Positions 13,956 through 26,900 of a DNA stretch of 64,000 bases are shown here, in pieces. The notes under the pieces were generated by a model. The model made no database searches, was not told where the DNA came from, and was given only the letters and a program-made list of their open reading frames with translations. The stretch's first letter is position 1. Every line of letters begins with the position of its first letter. Made by a program: the position numbers and the translations under genes. Source of the stretch: Xiphydria camelus (taxonomy: Eukaryota; Arthropoda; Insecta; Hymenoptera; Xiphydriidae); assembly GCA_963678675.1 (NCBI GenBank), contig OY783198.1, positions 21,996,684 to 22,060,683 on the forward strand, in the 5' to 3' direction.

Positions 13956-14426
13956 TACAGTGGGAAAACATTTGCTTGATCGAAATAAACATGCTTTTAG
14001 ATAGTCCTGAGAGCATATTTGAATCGTTTATTGTTAAAAGACGCCAAGTAACATTTTCGGGCATTTTCGTGTTTTGTCGGAAATGCGCATTTAGCATATA
14101 GACGCATCATTTAGTGCAGAAAGAATGCAAGTACGCATATCCTGCATGTGTTATTTCGGTGTGTCACTCAAGCCGTTTACTTTCATTTTGGAAAATTAAA
14201 CGTTTTTTGCAATTCCTGAAAAGTTTCCCAGAAGTCACTTAGCTTGTTTTAACAATATACGATTCATTTATTCGATTCGAATGAATATCGATTTCATCCA
14301 AATAATATTGAATTGAATCAATAATATTTATATTCATTCAATCAATATTCATTCTAATTGAATAAATATGCTCCTAGAACTATTCAAAAATACGTTTCTT
14401 TCGATCAAGCAAATTTTTTCTCAGTA
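13956..14426. mobile_element. Inverted-repeat element (MITE-like), about 470 bp
   Basis: The left end reads TACAGTGGGAAAACATTTGC and continues TTGATCGAAATAAAC. The reverse complement of the right end reads TACTGAGAAAAAATTTGC and continues TTGATCGAAAGAAAC. The arms stay alignable for about 65 bp, to GAGCATATTT. The interior is AT-rich with a nested GAATAAAT/ATTGAAT palindrome near 14270-14390 and no open frame. TA at both edges would fit a Tc1/mariner-type target duplication, but that assignment is inference. Confidence 0.65.
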
Positions 14427-15698
14427 GTAGGTAGGTATACAGTTTTCCCTAGTAGCGCTGACATTCGAGCTGATCTTCAAGAATGTGTATAGAGGACACA
14501 TTTCTATTCACAAGTTTTTAACAGTACAAATACTCTTTAAACAGATATAATGTCTGTCTCTACAGGAATTTCTATCGGTTCCCCAGGAAAAATACCTAAT
14601 TACTGTATAATTCTGTAAAGTTTTCTGGGCGGAATCGTAGTTTATGCCATAGCTAAATTGTAATTCGCGTAGTTCCTTTTTTTCTGTGTAAACTCCGGGA
14701 AACCTATTTTTTCCGGTAAATATTTTTGTATTATAACTTTCGTTGTTCAGTTCAAGTCGCTCGCTGCGCGTCTCACTTGATAACTTAAAGAGTAATCTTT
14801 GCAAGATCTTTTCAAGTGCGTTCAAGTGCTTCGTAAGAGTAAACCTCTCATTTCCCGAAGTAAATAGCGCGAAGCACGTACTCGTAGAACGCTTGAAAAT
14901 GTCCGCAAGAGTTTGCCCGTTTCTCGGCAGTCGTTACTACACCGTTTTCCCTCTGTCGGATTCCGATCGCTTCTTACGGCTTCCCTCTCCATCGTTGTCT
15001 CTCGCTCCCCGTAACAAGAAGCATATTAGAATGCAACGCCTGGTACGGAGAGAGCTTTCTTCCGACTCCGAGAATATTCGCGCTTTCGCTTCGCATCGGC
15101 GAATCATCCGACAAGATGCGCGAATTTCATAAATTCCTCGCAATTCGGCGTGGCTTAAAAATTCGACGCGGCGGGGAAATCGAGTTCGACGTTGATTCAA
15201 AAATGGAGAAAAAAAAAGGCGCTCCCAATGTCGAACGCACCTCGACGTCGGATGTCGCTCCGCCGGCGGATTTCACCGCGCGCAGGAAAATAGTCGACCT
15301 CTCTCTCCCGGAAATCCGGGGTCCCACCGGAGAGACCCCGCGTCGCAACGAGGCCCGAGAGGTCGCGCTACCCGACGATACTCTATACGCGAACGCGGCG
15401 GGGTGGGGGACGCCTTTGAAGCAGCGATTGTCATTCATGCATTGTGAATCAGTGGATTTATTTTTAGAAACGCTGAATGAAAGTGGAGTACTCATAGTGG
15501 TATAATGTCCGAGAGGGTGGGAGGGAGACGGAAGATGTTCCCCCGATCTGTGAACGCGGAACGAGCGCGTCGGAGAGTGTAGTACACACACGCGTTTCAC
15601 CGCCACAATCGAACCCGGCGTGTATTACCTATACGCTCGCGGTACGTGCGCTCCTCAACCCGCGTCTCACCGCGTGCACACGTAGACTGAGACGGACC

Positions 15699-15734
<36 letters not shown>
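15699..15734. repeat. (GA)n microsatellite
   Basis: Near-perfect GA dinucleotide run of about 36 bp, followed by an ACAC stretch. Confidence 0.9.
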
Positions 15735-17105
15735 CACACGGGATCGCACGCACGCGTCACGAGACACGCGCGCGCACAGACAGAGCCGAGGCACGCACCG
15801 GACGTGAGATCCGATAAATACGCGAAGGATCATTGACACCGTCGCGCAGGATTAGTGCGTCTGCGTCCGCGAACGCGAGAAGCGCGTCATCTATTTACAC
15901 TTTAATTCGGGATACGTCGAATGCCGTGCGGTCTCGGAGATACACGCGTATATCGGCGGTGGCCGGCGCGGAGAGGTCTCGCGAGAGGGTTTCGAGTGAC
16001 CGAGATGGAACGAGATCGAGAAACGGTGGAGCGTGACGCGGGGGAGGGAGAGCAGCGTCGCTCGGACGTCGCGTGCTCTTCGTGCATAGAGATGAGTCAC
16101 TGATATTTACATACGTTTCAAGGTCTGGAAACTACCGTTATCTGAAACATTGGATTATCGCACGGACGCGTCCTTGACCCAGGACAAGGCTTATCTGTTG
16201 GTAAACAGTGCATTGTACGGCAAACGGGTGTGTACGGACGGGAGTGGTGTGCGTGGGTGGTGGGAATACGACGCACGTGTGGTGCGGAGACGAATGATCG
16301 TCGCGGTATTGCACATAGGTGTGCGAAACAATGACGCGAGACCCTCGAAGCGTATTCCGGCTATCGGGCGGCGATAAGGAAGGTTTTTATGAATGGATCA
16401 ATTTTTCCCTCGCGCGCGTACATCAGTCAGTACGCGCGCCGCGTGAATGGAGAGGGGGGAGGCTGCAATCGAGCGCTTTCCTTTCAGGAGCGCGGATAGC
16501 GTAATACGCGCCTGCAGCCGTGAGGTGAGGCGATACAAATCGCACTGTCGGTGAGGCTCAACGAGGAGGGCGGCCTCCCCTCGGCTCCGCAAATCTGTCC
16601 CATCGTCTCCTATATCCGTGGAGGTGCCGCGGCGTCCAATCATCGGCGCCGTTTCCACGCGTCGCACGTCCGACGCGATTGCCACTTTGAGACGGGCCGC
16701 CGATCGTCTGGTATCGAGTGGCGATTGCCAATAAGCGCGTTGTCCGCTAAACGGACAGCGGATGTTCTCGGCCCGCGGTATACATTTCGATCGGGACGTC
16801 GCATCTCTCTCTACTCGATAATGATTCTTTTAGGATTTGGGAGAAACGGAAATACCTACCTGATGCATGCAGCGGTTACCCTGTAGTTTCTTTACTTACA
16901 ACGATACTCGCGAGAATCCGAGACGAATAAGGTCGACGCACCGGTGGCCGGACGATTCAGACCAGTATTCGAACAACCATAAAAATATATGTAGCAGATT
17001 TATTTCAGTGTTCTTACCAGATGGAATCTGTCAGGGTGTTCCTAATTTATTAAATATTCTTTCCCAGCAATTGATTCTTTTTACCACGTTCCATAATTTA
17101 TATTA

Positions 17106-17355
17106 TACACAGAGAAAAAGAATTGATAGGATTTACTAAAAATTACTTGCTGAATCGCGAGTAATTATTTATTTCCACCAATTAGATCTTTCTTCGTATT
17201 AATTTGATATTTCTTCCTTACAATCACATGCTATTCGATATGATTGTAAGAAAGAGATATTCAATTTAGGCATTTTAATACATATTGCATTGATATAAAT
17301 AAAAAATTACTTGCGGGACCGCAAGTAAGTCCAACCAATTCTTTTTCTCTGTGTA
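17106..17355. mobile_element. MITE with TACACAGAGAAAAAGAATTG termini, 250 bp
   Basis: The left end is TACACAGAGAAAAAGAATTG and the right end is its exact reverse complement. Inside each end the arms remain related: GATAGGATTTACTAAAAATTAC on the left pairs imperfectly with the GTAAGTCC-bearing right arm. The interior is AT-rich, non-coding and contains further short palindromes. TA at both ends fits a TA target duplication. Confidence 0.75.
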
Positions 17356-19321
17356 TCTAAATATGTCCACATATTGGGACGGGTCCGGTCACCGATGCTT
17401 TTGCCTTAAATCGGGCGAGAGTCGTTCGAACCTCTCTACTCGCCCGAGTTCCGATCGCTCGCCGAGCCAACGGCATAACAACGCGCGCGCGCACTGCACG
17501 TGCACCCGCGTTTGCACCGCACATACGCGAGCACGAACCGTTTCTACGAACGCGTCCTTCCTCCTCGTCGCTCACCTTCCTTTTCTTCCTTCACGTTCGC
17601 CGGGAGACGCTACGCGTATGCCGTGTAAATACGCGGTCAGGAGGCTGCATCGGCGAGCACGTGAGCGGATGCAGCTATACGGGTGCGGGTGTGACGCGCG
17701 CGACAGAGTCGGAATACTGGCCGAGTACCGCCGTGAGGAGGATAGCGGGACTCGCGAGTGACCGTACGGCCGGACGATTTCCGACGGGGTTGAGAGAAGG
17801 GCGGCCGGGGATGTTCGCGCGGAAGAAAGTAGGTATGCGTTGATGTAACGCGCGCTTCGATAGGTACTGGAGGAGAAATGTAGAGTACGTAATGATAGCT
17901 CGACGACGAGAGTCCTTGACTCTTGGCGCATTCGCTGTGGAGGCCGCACCGGTAGCGTTACGAAATAAGGTCCGTGTCGAGGTACAGTCGCGTCCCTCCC
18001 GAGTCTCTGTCGGGGCTTCGATCGACGAGTGAATATGCACAGCCGCAAAATAAAACTCGATTGCAGCTATTCGTACGCACGGGTAGCACAGGTAGCTCGT
18101 CCACTGGTTGTCAGTTATGAGTATTTTTAAAGTAGTTGCATTATTTGAAGGCAACTTATTGGATAAAAATATGAGAAGCAGAATGTACCATATGCTGTAC
18201 GTACTGAAAAGACTCACGAATAAAAAACTCATGGATCCTTTTCAAATATTTTACTTTGGAAAATAGATGGTAGAATTTATCGAATATTCTTCATTTGCTA
18301 CAATTTGCCTATTTTCTCACTGCAGCAGACGTTACCGAAAAGAGAATAATTTTACTTTGCAGGTAGGTAAGCGTAAAGTATCACGCTACATACTCTATAT
18401 GTTCTAATATCGTATTCGGAAACTTTTTTTGAGATACTTTATAAACCTGTTTCTATCAACATATCAGTAGGACGAACGCGGAAGTATAATTGTTAACTTG
18501 CCGTGTTATCTGGAATGTATGCATCAAATAAAAAGGCAATAGAGATCACACCACTCCTTTTGCAACGCATATACGCGCACGGTGTATATCTGTACTTTTT
18601 ATACGCGGTGCCGAGAGCGATCGAATCTTTTTTTCTTTTACAACGCGCAATCGCCCGTTTGTTTTATCACGCTTTCACGCGCCTTGCGACAAGCTTTCGT
18701 CCGCGGCATTGGAATTTCGTTGGGCGCGTGCGTGACCGCGCGAAGGTATACGCGAAGGTACACGTGCGCGGGTATACACGGTAACGAAACCGCCGTGGAT
18801 TTCGTTGTATCGACTCCACCCGTCGATGCGTAAGTACGCGCCACGTGCCTTCCGTTCCGCCTGCGGGAGCGCACGGTTTATCGGCGGATATCGGTGGAGG
18901 TACGGTACGAACGCGCGACACGACATTTTGGGAAAGCTGCTCCAGTTCTGTCGCGCTGTACGGCGTAATTAAAGCGAATTAATTGGTTTGCACAGCGCCA
19001 GGCGCCGGTGTAATTATAACGCTCGGGAGCAGCGCACGATGGATAGGTACCCCGGCGGCGCGTGTAGACGCGAGAGGTAATGTAGGGCGAAATAAGGGCC
19101 TCTCTCGGTGGCAGAGGTCTAACAATGAGAGCAGATATATCAGCAGGGCGCTACAGTCGGAGCGACACTCGACGGTATCGGATAAAGCTTTGCTCGTGAC
19201 AGTCGGACCTCTGCCGATGACGCGACTCCGGAACGCGGTTTCACTCGCCGTAAAACGAGTCGAATGGAGAAATTTGAGCGCTTACGTCAAAGTTAATAAT
19301 GTGTATTAAAATTTATCGGCG

Positions 19322-19604
19322 TACAATGAGAGAAATAATCGCAGGTACGAAAAAAATGTTTTCTTCAATCAGATATAATTTCAGGATCAAGTCATAGTTT
19401 TCTTTGGGCGAGAAAATATTTGATAAGCTCGAGTAATTGGTTTTTTTTTCACGCAGAAAGAATTTCTTGCCGCCAGAACGGTATTCTTGAGTTAAGTATG
19501 TATATTCGTCGATCAAGAATTTGTATTTTTAACAATTTATAAGATCATGTGTTCTTTGTTCAAGAAACATTTTTTAAACACTAGCAATTATTTCCCTCGG
19601 TGTA
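19322..19604. mobile_element. Inverted-repeat element (MITE-like), 283 bp
   Basis: The left end TACAATGAGAGAAATAATCG matches the reverse complement of the right end, TACACCGAGGGAAATAATTG. Similarity extends about 50 bp inward, including AAAAAATGTTT on both arms. The interior is AT-rich without an open frame. The termini resemble those at 17106 and 53640. Confidence 0.65.
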
Positions 19605-21794
19605 TAAGAGTCGTGCGGTTTTTTGCTCGGAAATTTTTAAAGGCCCGTAGACGCTTTTTACGGCGCAGGAATCGACGCTGAAATCCCCACGGCGAGACGG
19701 CGGCGCGCGCACGTCGCGCGAGAGAGACAATCGGCGCGATTATTATAGTTTTCCTCGAAGTCGTCAGCGCGCGCGGTACCTACTATGTAGCTCGGGCGAA
19801 CTGGCGCGCCAGGGGTATTCCCCGTACCGGTTTCCGCCGAGTAGAGTCCCGCCCGGCGGAGACGTCAAATAAAATCCCATTGGCCACTTGGCGAAATCTT
19901 ATCTCGGTCGCTGCGCCGAACACACAGTCGTTGCTTGCAAGTTGGGCTATCCGACTGCGATAAGATAGAGACGCGCGCTCTCGAGATCGGGAGACTCTCG
20001 CTTCGATAAACAACTTCGTGTACGCACGCGGAGTCACTCGCGCGTTGCGCGCGTATACGTCGCGTGTATATAGCGCGTACTTCTGCGCGTATATACGGAA
20101 AAACGTGCTTACAAGCGTCGGTCGAGCAAAAAATAGAGAGAACTCAGCGCGCCAGCATTCGTCTCGCGCCAAGAGGAATTCATCCGCGCGTACCTACGCT
20201 GCAGGTAGAAAATACGAATCTTTTCGTACCGGCGTGCATTACGGTTCGTTTGTACTCTTGGATTTTCTTTGGACTCGAGATAATTACCGCGGCGGAGGTG
20301 TGAGGATGTATCTACTGGGTAGTCGGACGTTTGTCGTCTCGATCGCGATCGGCAATGAGGAATTCTTTGGATCCAGCCCGTGTCTCGGGCTACCGAGATT
20401 TTCTTACACGATCGAGCTCTGCTCGCCGCGACTTCTTCCTCGCGCGCTGCAGCCGTGCGCCGTGTGCCAATCATTCGGGGAAGCTCGCGAGGGATGACTA
20501 ATAGAAACGCCGAGCTCCGCGTCGTTTCGGTTACCGCGAAGTTTGTCTTTCCCATGACGTCGCAGGCTCGGCGAATGGCGACGCGACGGTGGAGATAGGA
20601 TATTTTTCTCGCCTTTTTGTCTCGTGAACTGCGCGCGCTACTCGAGCTCTGCGATAGGCGGGACATAACACGCAGCAGAGGCGAAGCGTCCGCTGCGAGA
20701 TATGAAAATAGCTGCCGACGTCCCGAGAGTGGGACGCCGTGGGAAAGGGACTGTATAACGCGTGGCATACGCGGGTCTTCGATTCCTCGTCGCGTGTTAT
20801 CAGACGCGTCAAACCGCGTCATTGTATTTTTAAACATACGTTCGACATATACTCGGGAGAACGCGTTCGATGTTCTTTCCTATTGCAGACGGGCGAATGC
20901 AGGCGCGGTGCCGCTCGAGCGGCAGATGGCACTGACTCACTCTTTTTATATCTCGCCGTTAATACGAAATTGAACTTTATTAGGGCTAATTGGTCTACAG
21001 CTGTACTAGGAATCGATCGGCTGTGGATTTTATTGGAGCTTCTCAATAATACTGCTGGACATTCGTCGAGTTAGAAAGTAGAGAAATCGCATTGCTGCAG
21101 TATTGATTCGAAAGCAAAAATGATTGCGCATTGATTAGCGAAAAAAAATACATAAGAGGGCAGTCGTTCAATCGATTCCGGAGGTTTTAACGGAATATCA
21201 AAAGCATTCACCCCTAGATTTCATTCGCATCGGATAAATATTTCATAGGCGATAAACGTAGCATCGACAATATTTCAAAGCGCCAACCACGAGCTCAGAT
21301 CTCTCTACGTTTCAGCGCGAGCGACCTCTCCGTATTTCTCTCTCGTGCTTCTTATCGTTTCGACCCCTCGAGTCTCCGAGAAGCTTGCGTTATCTCCTCC
21401 CTCCCCGCTCCTTTCGTTCCGTTGAAAATTCAACTGGAAAAGCACGGTAAAAAGTTTGCTCCCGCCGCTGACCCTCCGCTCGACCGCGAGCTCGCTTATA
21501 CGTATTCCTCGACTTCTGGCGGGGCCGATATAGAGACGTTAAAGCGATAAAAGCGCTCCGAAACGCTCGCCGGAAATCGCGCACACCGCGAGGGTCCCGC
21601 GGCGAGTTTATCGCTCTCCTCTTTAACTCCGAGAGAAACGCCGAGTGGAAATGATATTTTAAATGTATTATTCGCACGTGAATCTCAGCCTCGCAGTAGA
21701 CCGCGGACAGCGCAAAATACGTTATACAATTGCCATTTCGGACGGAGGAACGATATTGACATTTTCATGGAAATTAATAGCGATATTCTGTACG

Positions 21795-21893
21795 AAACTG
21801 TAAGCTCCGCAGAGTGCTACATTCTATAAAGCTGTACATATAAGAAGACTTTGTAACTTTATAGAATGTAACACCTCACGGAGTTTACATTTT
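21795..21893. other. Imperfect stem-loop of about 99 nt, precursor-microRNA-like or tiny foldback
   Basis: The left arm (about 21795-21832) contains CTACATTCTATAAAG. The right arm (about 21855-21893) contains its complement CTTTATAGAATGTA, and the outer parts (TGTAAGCTCCG against CGGAGTTTACA) also pair. The loop is about 22 nt. Arm length and loop size are within the range of animal microRNA precursors. I do not recognise a known mature microRNA, and a degenerate foldback element is equally possible. Confidence 0.45.
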
Positions 21894-23300
21894 GCGATCG
21901 AAGGCCTTTCATTTTCGAATTAAAATGCAGCGCGATGTAGGCTCAATCGAGGGAAAGACAAAGCGAACGCGGCTGAATGAAAATTAAAAAATCTAGCAGA
22001 GCCGATCGAACTCGCGCATCGATCCCTCCCCCTTCGCGTTCGATAACTCCCCCGATCCGCAGCGACGATATAACGGTTTCCGCGTGACTCTCCATAGGTA
22101 TCCCCGATCTCTCCTCTTTTCTTTTCCAACGCGACGTTGTAGAAAATAGGAAAAATATCGTGCGCGCCGAAGAGAGCCGTGCGACTGCGGATCGTGACTT
22201 CCAGTTTGCAAGCAGCGGATGAGGATGCCATGCTCCAGAGTACACACTAATGAACCAAGAGGCCTTTGTAGTGGTTTTGCGCTCTTACATCACCGATCCA
22301 TGTTGTGGCCTCGACCGCAACGAAGCTTCTGACCTCTGGCGGTTGCGTTTGGAACCAGGCCAGCGCGACCACAGGCTTACGCGAGTTTTTTCCTCGCGGC
22401 AATCGTGACGCAGAAGGCACCCAGGAAAGTCGAGGGAATTCGAAATGAATTCCGACGTTATGAGGGAACATCAGCGTAGACTGGATAGCAACTTATGCCG
22501 TGTCGAGCTAGGGCTCGCGACGCGCTAATTCGATTCACGGGCCGTTCGAAATATGTAAAATTTTAATGTGACTGCGGTGCCGTTTCATGTAAATGAACGG
22601 AGAAGGATCATCGTAGACGTTCGCACCGCGCGCGCGGTCGATGCTTTTGATTTTGCGGCGCGACATGCCTTCGTATCGAATTGAAATCATTTTCGACTCC
22701 GCGTATCGGAAGAGTATTTCGATCCACGTAGTGCGGGAAGAACTATTGGGAATCGACATGGGGGCGTGACCTAACCAATATGGCGCCGAATAAGACCTAA
22801 ACCATTCGACAATACACGCGATTTGTGAGAAAATAGTAAAAATGTTAATAACTGTAGATCAATTTTATGATTGGTCCCAAACAAATCCTTCCCATCGCAA
22901 TGTGATTGAAGGAAATCGTTACCTTTTAATGCTAATCACATCATAAAAATTGATAGAAATGTGGAAAATGTGACACCCGGTTATATCAGTTTGACAGCTT
23001 TCTGTCTTCAAACGTCTCATTTAACATAGCACGTTTCATTTTGTAGCATGTTGCCATGCCTTCAATTTATCTATTTTTTCTAATTTTCCAAACAGTTTTT
23101 CAATGTATACTACGCGTTCATTTGGTTTTGGAAAACCGTGAAAACACAAGGAGAAATGTTTTTTCATATTACTTTCGCAGCAACTAACTGCACAAGACTT
23201 TAAATATTTTTTTTTATTCGTTCTACGAAGCTTACACCACTCATTATATTCTTTAAACTTTATAAATTCTCACGTAAATTTCATTCACTAAACACGATCA

Positions 23301-23479
23301 GGGGCCCCTTTCTCGAACTCACTCGTATCTTTGCGTGTACGCACCTTAGCGAATAGACCAATCAGGGTCAAGTATTCCGTTGTGGTGGGAATACGGACAA
23401 CGGAATACTTGATCCTGACTGGTCTATTCGCTAAGATGCGTGCACGCAAAGATACGAGCGAGTTCGAGAAAGGGGCCCC
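23301..23479. mobile_element. Foldback element with 83-bp arms and 13-nt loop
   Basis: The left arm 23301-23383 starts GGGGCCCCTTTCTCGAACTC. The right arm 23397-23479 is its reverse complement except for five single-base differences, all transitions. The loop is 13 nt. The tips are GGGGCCCC. I could not find a clear target-site duplication. An open frame across it only reflects the repeat. A non-autonomous DNA transposon is most likely; if transcribed it would form long double-stranded RNA. Confidence 0.7.
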
Positions 23480-23587
23480 AGCTGTCCGTACTTTGTACAT
23501 AGCGTTTTAATAATGATTGGGGGGATCCGCCACCAGATGGCGAGCATCCAATGTCGATTGCCAATAGACGTTAGTATCGATGTCCCT

Positions 23588-23811
23588 CACAAAGAAAAAA
23601 AAAATATTAGAATTGACTTAATCGGCGGTCACGGGCGGAGGAACGCCGATCAGGTTACTTGAGTTAATAATTTGATTACAATGATTTGAAATTATTTGAC
23701 GAAAACAAGCTGTGGTCTGGTCTAGTAAATTATTAGTTCAAATAACTTGATCTGCGTTCCCTCGTCCGTGACCGCTAATTTAGTCAAATCTACCATACTT
23801 TTTCTCAGTGC
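23588..23811. mobile_element. MITE family A, copy 1, about 224 bp
   Basis: The terminal inverted repeat is about 80 bp. The left arm carries GGCGGTCACGGGCGGAGGAA and GTTACTTGAGTTAATAATTT. The reverse complement of the right arm carries TAGCGGTCACGGACGAGGGA and GTTATTTGAACTAATAATTT. The right tip is TTTTTCTCAGTGCA. The same arrangement recurs at 28779-28998 and, as a fragment, at 23861-23910. Confidence 0.75.
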
Positions 23812-23860
23812 ATTAAATAATGCAATTGTAAATGTGCAATAATCGGAAATTAATTCGAAG

Positions 23861-23910
23861 GACCGTAAACGCTAATTTCACCAAATCTATCACACTTTTT
23901 TTCTCAGTGC
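23861..23910. mobile_element. MITE family A, right-end fragment
   Basis: The segment gaccgtaaacgctaatttca followed by ccaaatctatcacac and tttctcagtgc matches the right end of the element at 23588-23811, with substitutions. Only one arm is present. Confidence 0.55.
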
Positions 23911-26900
23911 TGTATAATCGAACAGCGAGATCTACAGATATCGGGATTTGACTTCGGAAAATAAGACGCACGGGAGGACACCTGAGCGGGGCACCGCGCG
24001 TGCACCTGCCGCTCAGTGTGCTCCTTACTTTCGCAGGTGTTTCGGAAAACGGGGAGCTTCATTGTACGCTACACCGTAAATGCAGAGACCACGGCCTCTC
24101 GCAAAGCTCATAAATTTGGCATTTCGAGGTCTACGGAGAAACGCGTTCGAAAATTCTTAGAACGGAGGTGATTGAATGCCGATGGAGCGTGCCAAAAATC
24201 ACATACAATCAATTGCACGTTATCGAGAGATGGTACCGTTGCGTTCGATGCGAAAGGCGCGCGCGTTCGTCAATCAATCCCGAGACTATTCCGATTCTCG
24301 CGAGTAGAAATGCCCAGGTCGAGTTTAACAACCCCGTTTCTCCCTTTCGATTGCCCCTATGCGAACGTACGGCGCCGCTCATTTTCAGCCACCTGTGAAT
24401 CTCCCTCCAGAGCCAGAAAACACCTGTTATGACGTTTCGTAAACACGCGTCGGTCCGTTTCCGTTTATTTTCGTACGCGAGAATTTCGATCATCGACGCC
24501 GTCGACAGGCTGCAGCGTCCTGCATTACTGACCGGCCGCATCGTCGAGCGGCAGCGGCAGCACTTGTCGGGGAAGCGATTTCCGACGCGCGACGTGAACT
24601 GCTTTATCGCGAGAATCCGCCCCGTTTTTGGGTCACTTCGATTAGACGACGAGAAAAATATATTTACGGAACTTTCAGCTCTCAAATTCGATCGCGCTGA
24701 CTCTGCCGATCGAGCAGTTCAGTGGCATTCTTCTCTAAAAATCGCATTTAACGATGGATTTCTTATCAGAATAATTCGGGATACATACTTTTTATTTCCA
24801 TATTTTTGGAAAATGTAAACTGTAATTTTCAGTTTTCATTGTTATTTCTCCTTTAAACATTATTCAATTATTTTAGAAAATATGAAAGCTAGAAAATAGA
24901 ATAGAACGGCGTACCATAAGATGGCCCTCGCCTTTCACCGCCATCCACGATGGCCAGGGGACAACTCGCATATATCGTTTTACCCCACTTTCCCTCGATC
25001 CTTTCCTTTGCGCGATTCAATGTAAAACGGTGCGTAGCGACCGACGAAATACCGAGTGGACAGACGTCGCGATTACTTAGTATTTATTTATTCCCCCGAA
25101 CCCAAAGGAGAAAGGTGCGATACGCAGAATTCTTGTAAAAAATATTTTCACAGAAAACCGCGTGGTCGCGTATCAGGTGGCGTGTAGTATCGAGCGAATG
25201 GTTGCGCGAGCTCGCCGGATAACGCAGGCCACAAAGCCGTTCAGCTCTGCGTCAGCGAATGACGTCAAACCCCGTTCCCGATGCGGATCTCCGCGCGCTC
25301 TCATCCCTAAATGTTATTGCCGCTGACGCGCTCGAACGAATTACGCGCGTACCGAGCGCATCGGTATACTTTTAATTAGATTTTAATTTTGCCACTCGAT
25401 TTTTTGCCGAGTAATCGTTCAGTCGACGTCGACAATCGATAAATATGCGTTGCGTCGTGTCAAAACACCGTACAGATCATTTTTACACTCTTAGAACGAA
25501 GCTCGGTTGTTTTTCAATATGCTTTTCCCGTTGGAACGAAATATGTACTTTCGGTTCGACGCTCGGTCATCGTTCAGGAATTTTCCCGCGTTGTCAAGAT
25601 CGAGCCAGGATATATCGATCGTCGAGATCTCGAGGAAAAACCGCTTCGCGGAATCTCCTTTCTTTTCGCGCGACGACGGCGCGAGTTCGTCGCGAGGGAA
25701 CTGGCTGGTATAGATGTCGCGTGGTCAGCGCTTTCTCGTGGAGCGTATAAGTGCTCCTTTGGATAGAGGATGCTCGTGTATGAGAATGTAGACGATTGAA
25801 TATAAAAAAATTCCTATTTCGATCCTCGGATATAATACACTGTTTCCCGCAAATCTTAGGCGATAAGAGAAAAACACCGATCCATTCTCATCCTCCTAAA
25901 CGAAAAATCCTAGAAACCCGCCCGCAACGTCTGCAGTCTACAGAGGTCAAGATCCCAAGGTCGGGCGGCTGCGTGGAGCGCATCAGCTGTTCCAGAGCCG
26001 ACGAAACCCCATGGAAACAGCCGAGACGTTACGATCGTCGAGAGTTCCGCGCGTACGCGGCAATCGTAAACAAAGTAGTGACACATTTTCAACGGGATTG
26101 CTCGACAATGGCACCGATTGCGAGCCGGCGCCGACGTACATACGCGCGGCTCGCAATCGGATCGGATCCTTCTACACGACGCGGAGCGAAGCCCCGGTAC
26201 GGATGATATTGCCGAAGCGCTTCGACCTTGGCTTCGGCTCGTTCCGATTGAAATTCACTGGAACGGATAACGCGAATGCCGTCGAATGTAAATGAATCGG
26301 CGGGAATAATAGACCAACAGCATTGACTCGGTGGATTAAACAAGTGGAGAAGAGCAGAATCGCGAAGGGAAATTCACTCGGCGCGTTTCGGTAAACGTGG
26401 AACGATTCTAAACCGCGTTCAGCCTCGCGAATTCTCATGCAAATGAAATCCTCCACCCGGTATGTGGAGGCGGTTTATACGTGCATATACGTAGGCATCG
26501 CGCTGTACGTTCGATCGCTGAGATCGATGCGTTAGATCTCGCGTAATTCGGCCTTTTATGGCGCCGTATTTTTTGTTCGCAACGACGCCTCACCGCGACG
26601 AATTCGGGTGGTGGCTTCGATTCTGGACAAGAAATATCGCTTTCCAAAATAACCAGTCGGTGGTCGACCGCACTACACGGCGTTATTCGGCGCCGCGCGC
26701 GCGGCCACCTAAAACCGGAACGCGCGGCGTCCGACGACTGGCCGCATCCCGACGCTCGTACGACGTACGTTATTACGCTGGATTATAACTACGGGGTGAT
26801 CGTAAAATATCTGCCAAATTTTGCGATCGATTTTCGAATTTCTCGCGCGCGACTAAATTGAACGAATCAAAAGGATTTCATTTTTCGACGATGTAGATAT

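Noticed and set aside
23301..23910. CRISPR-like repeats
   Set aside because: The repeats are inverted, not regularly spaced direct repeats, and the genome is an insect nuclear one.
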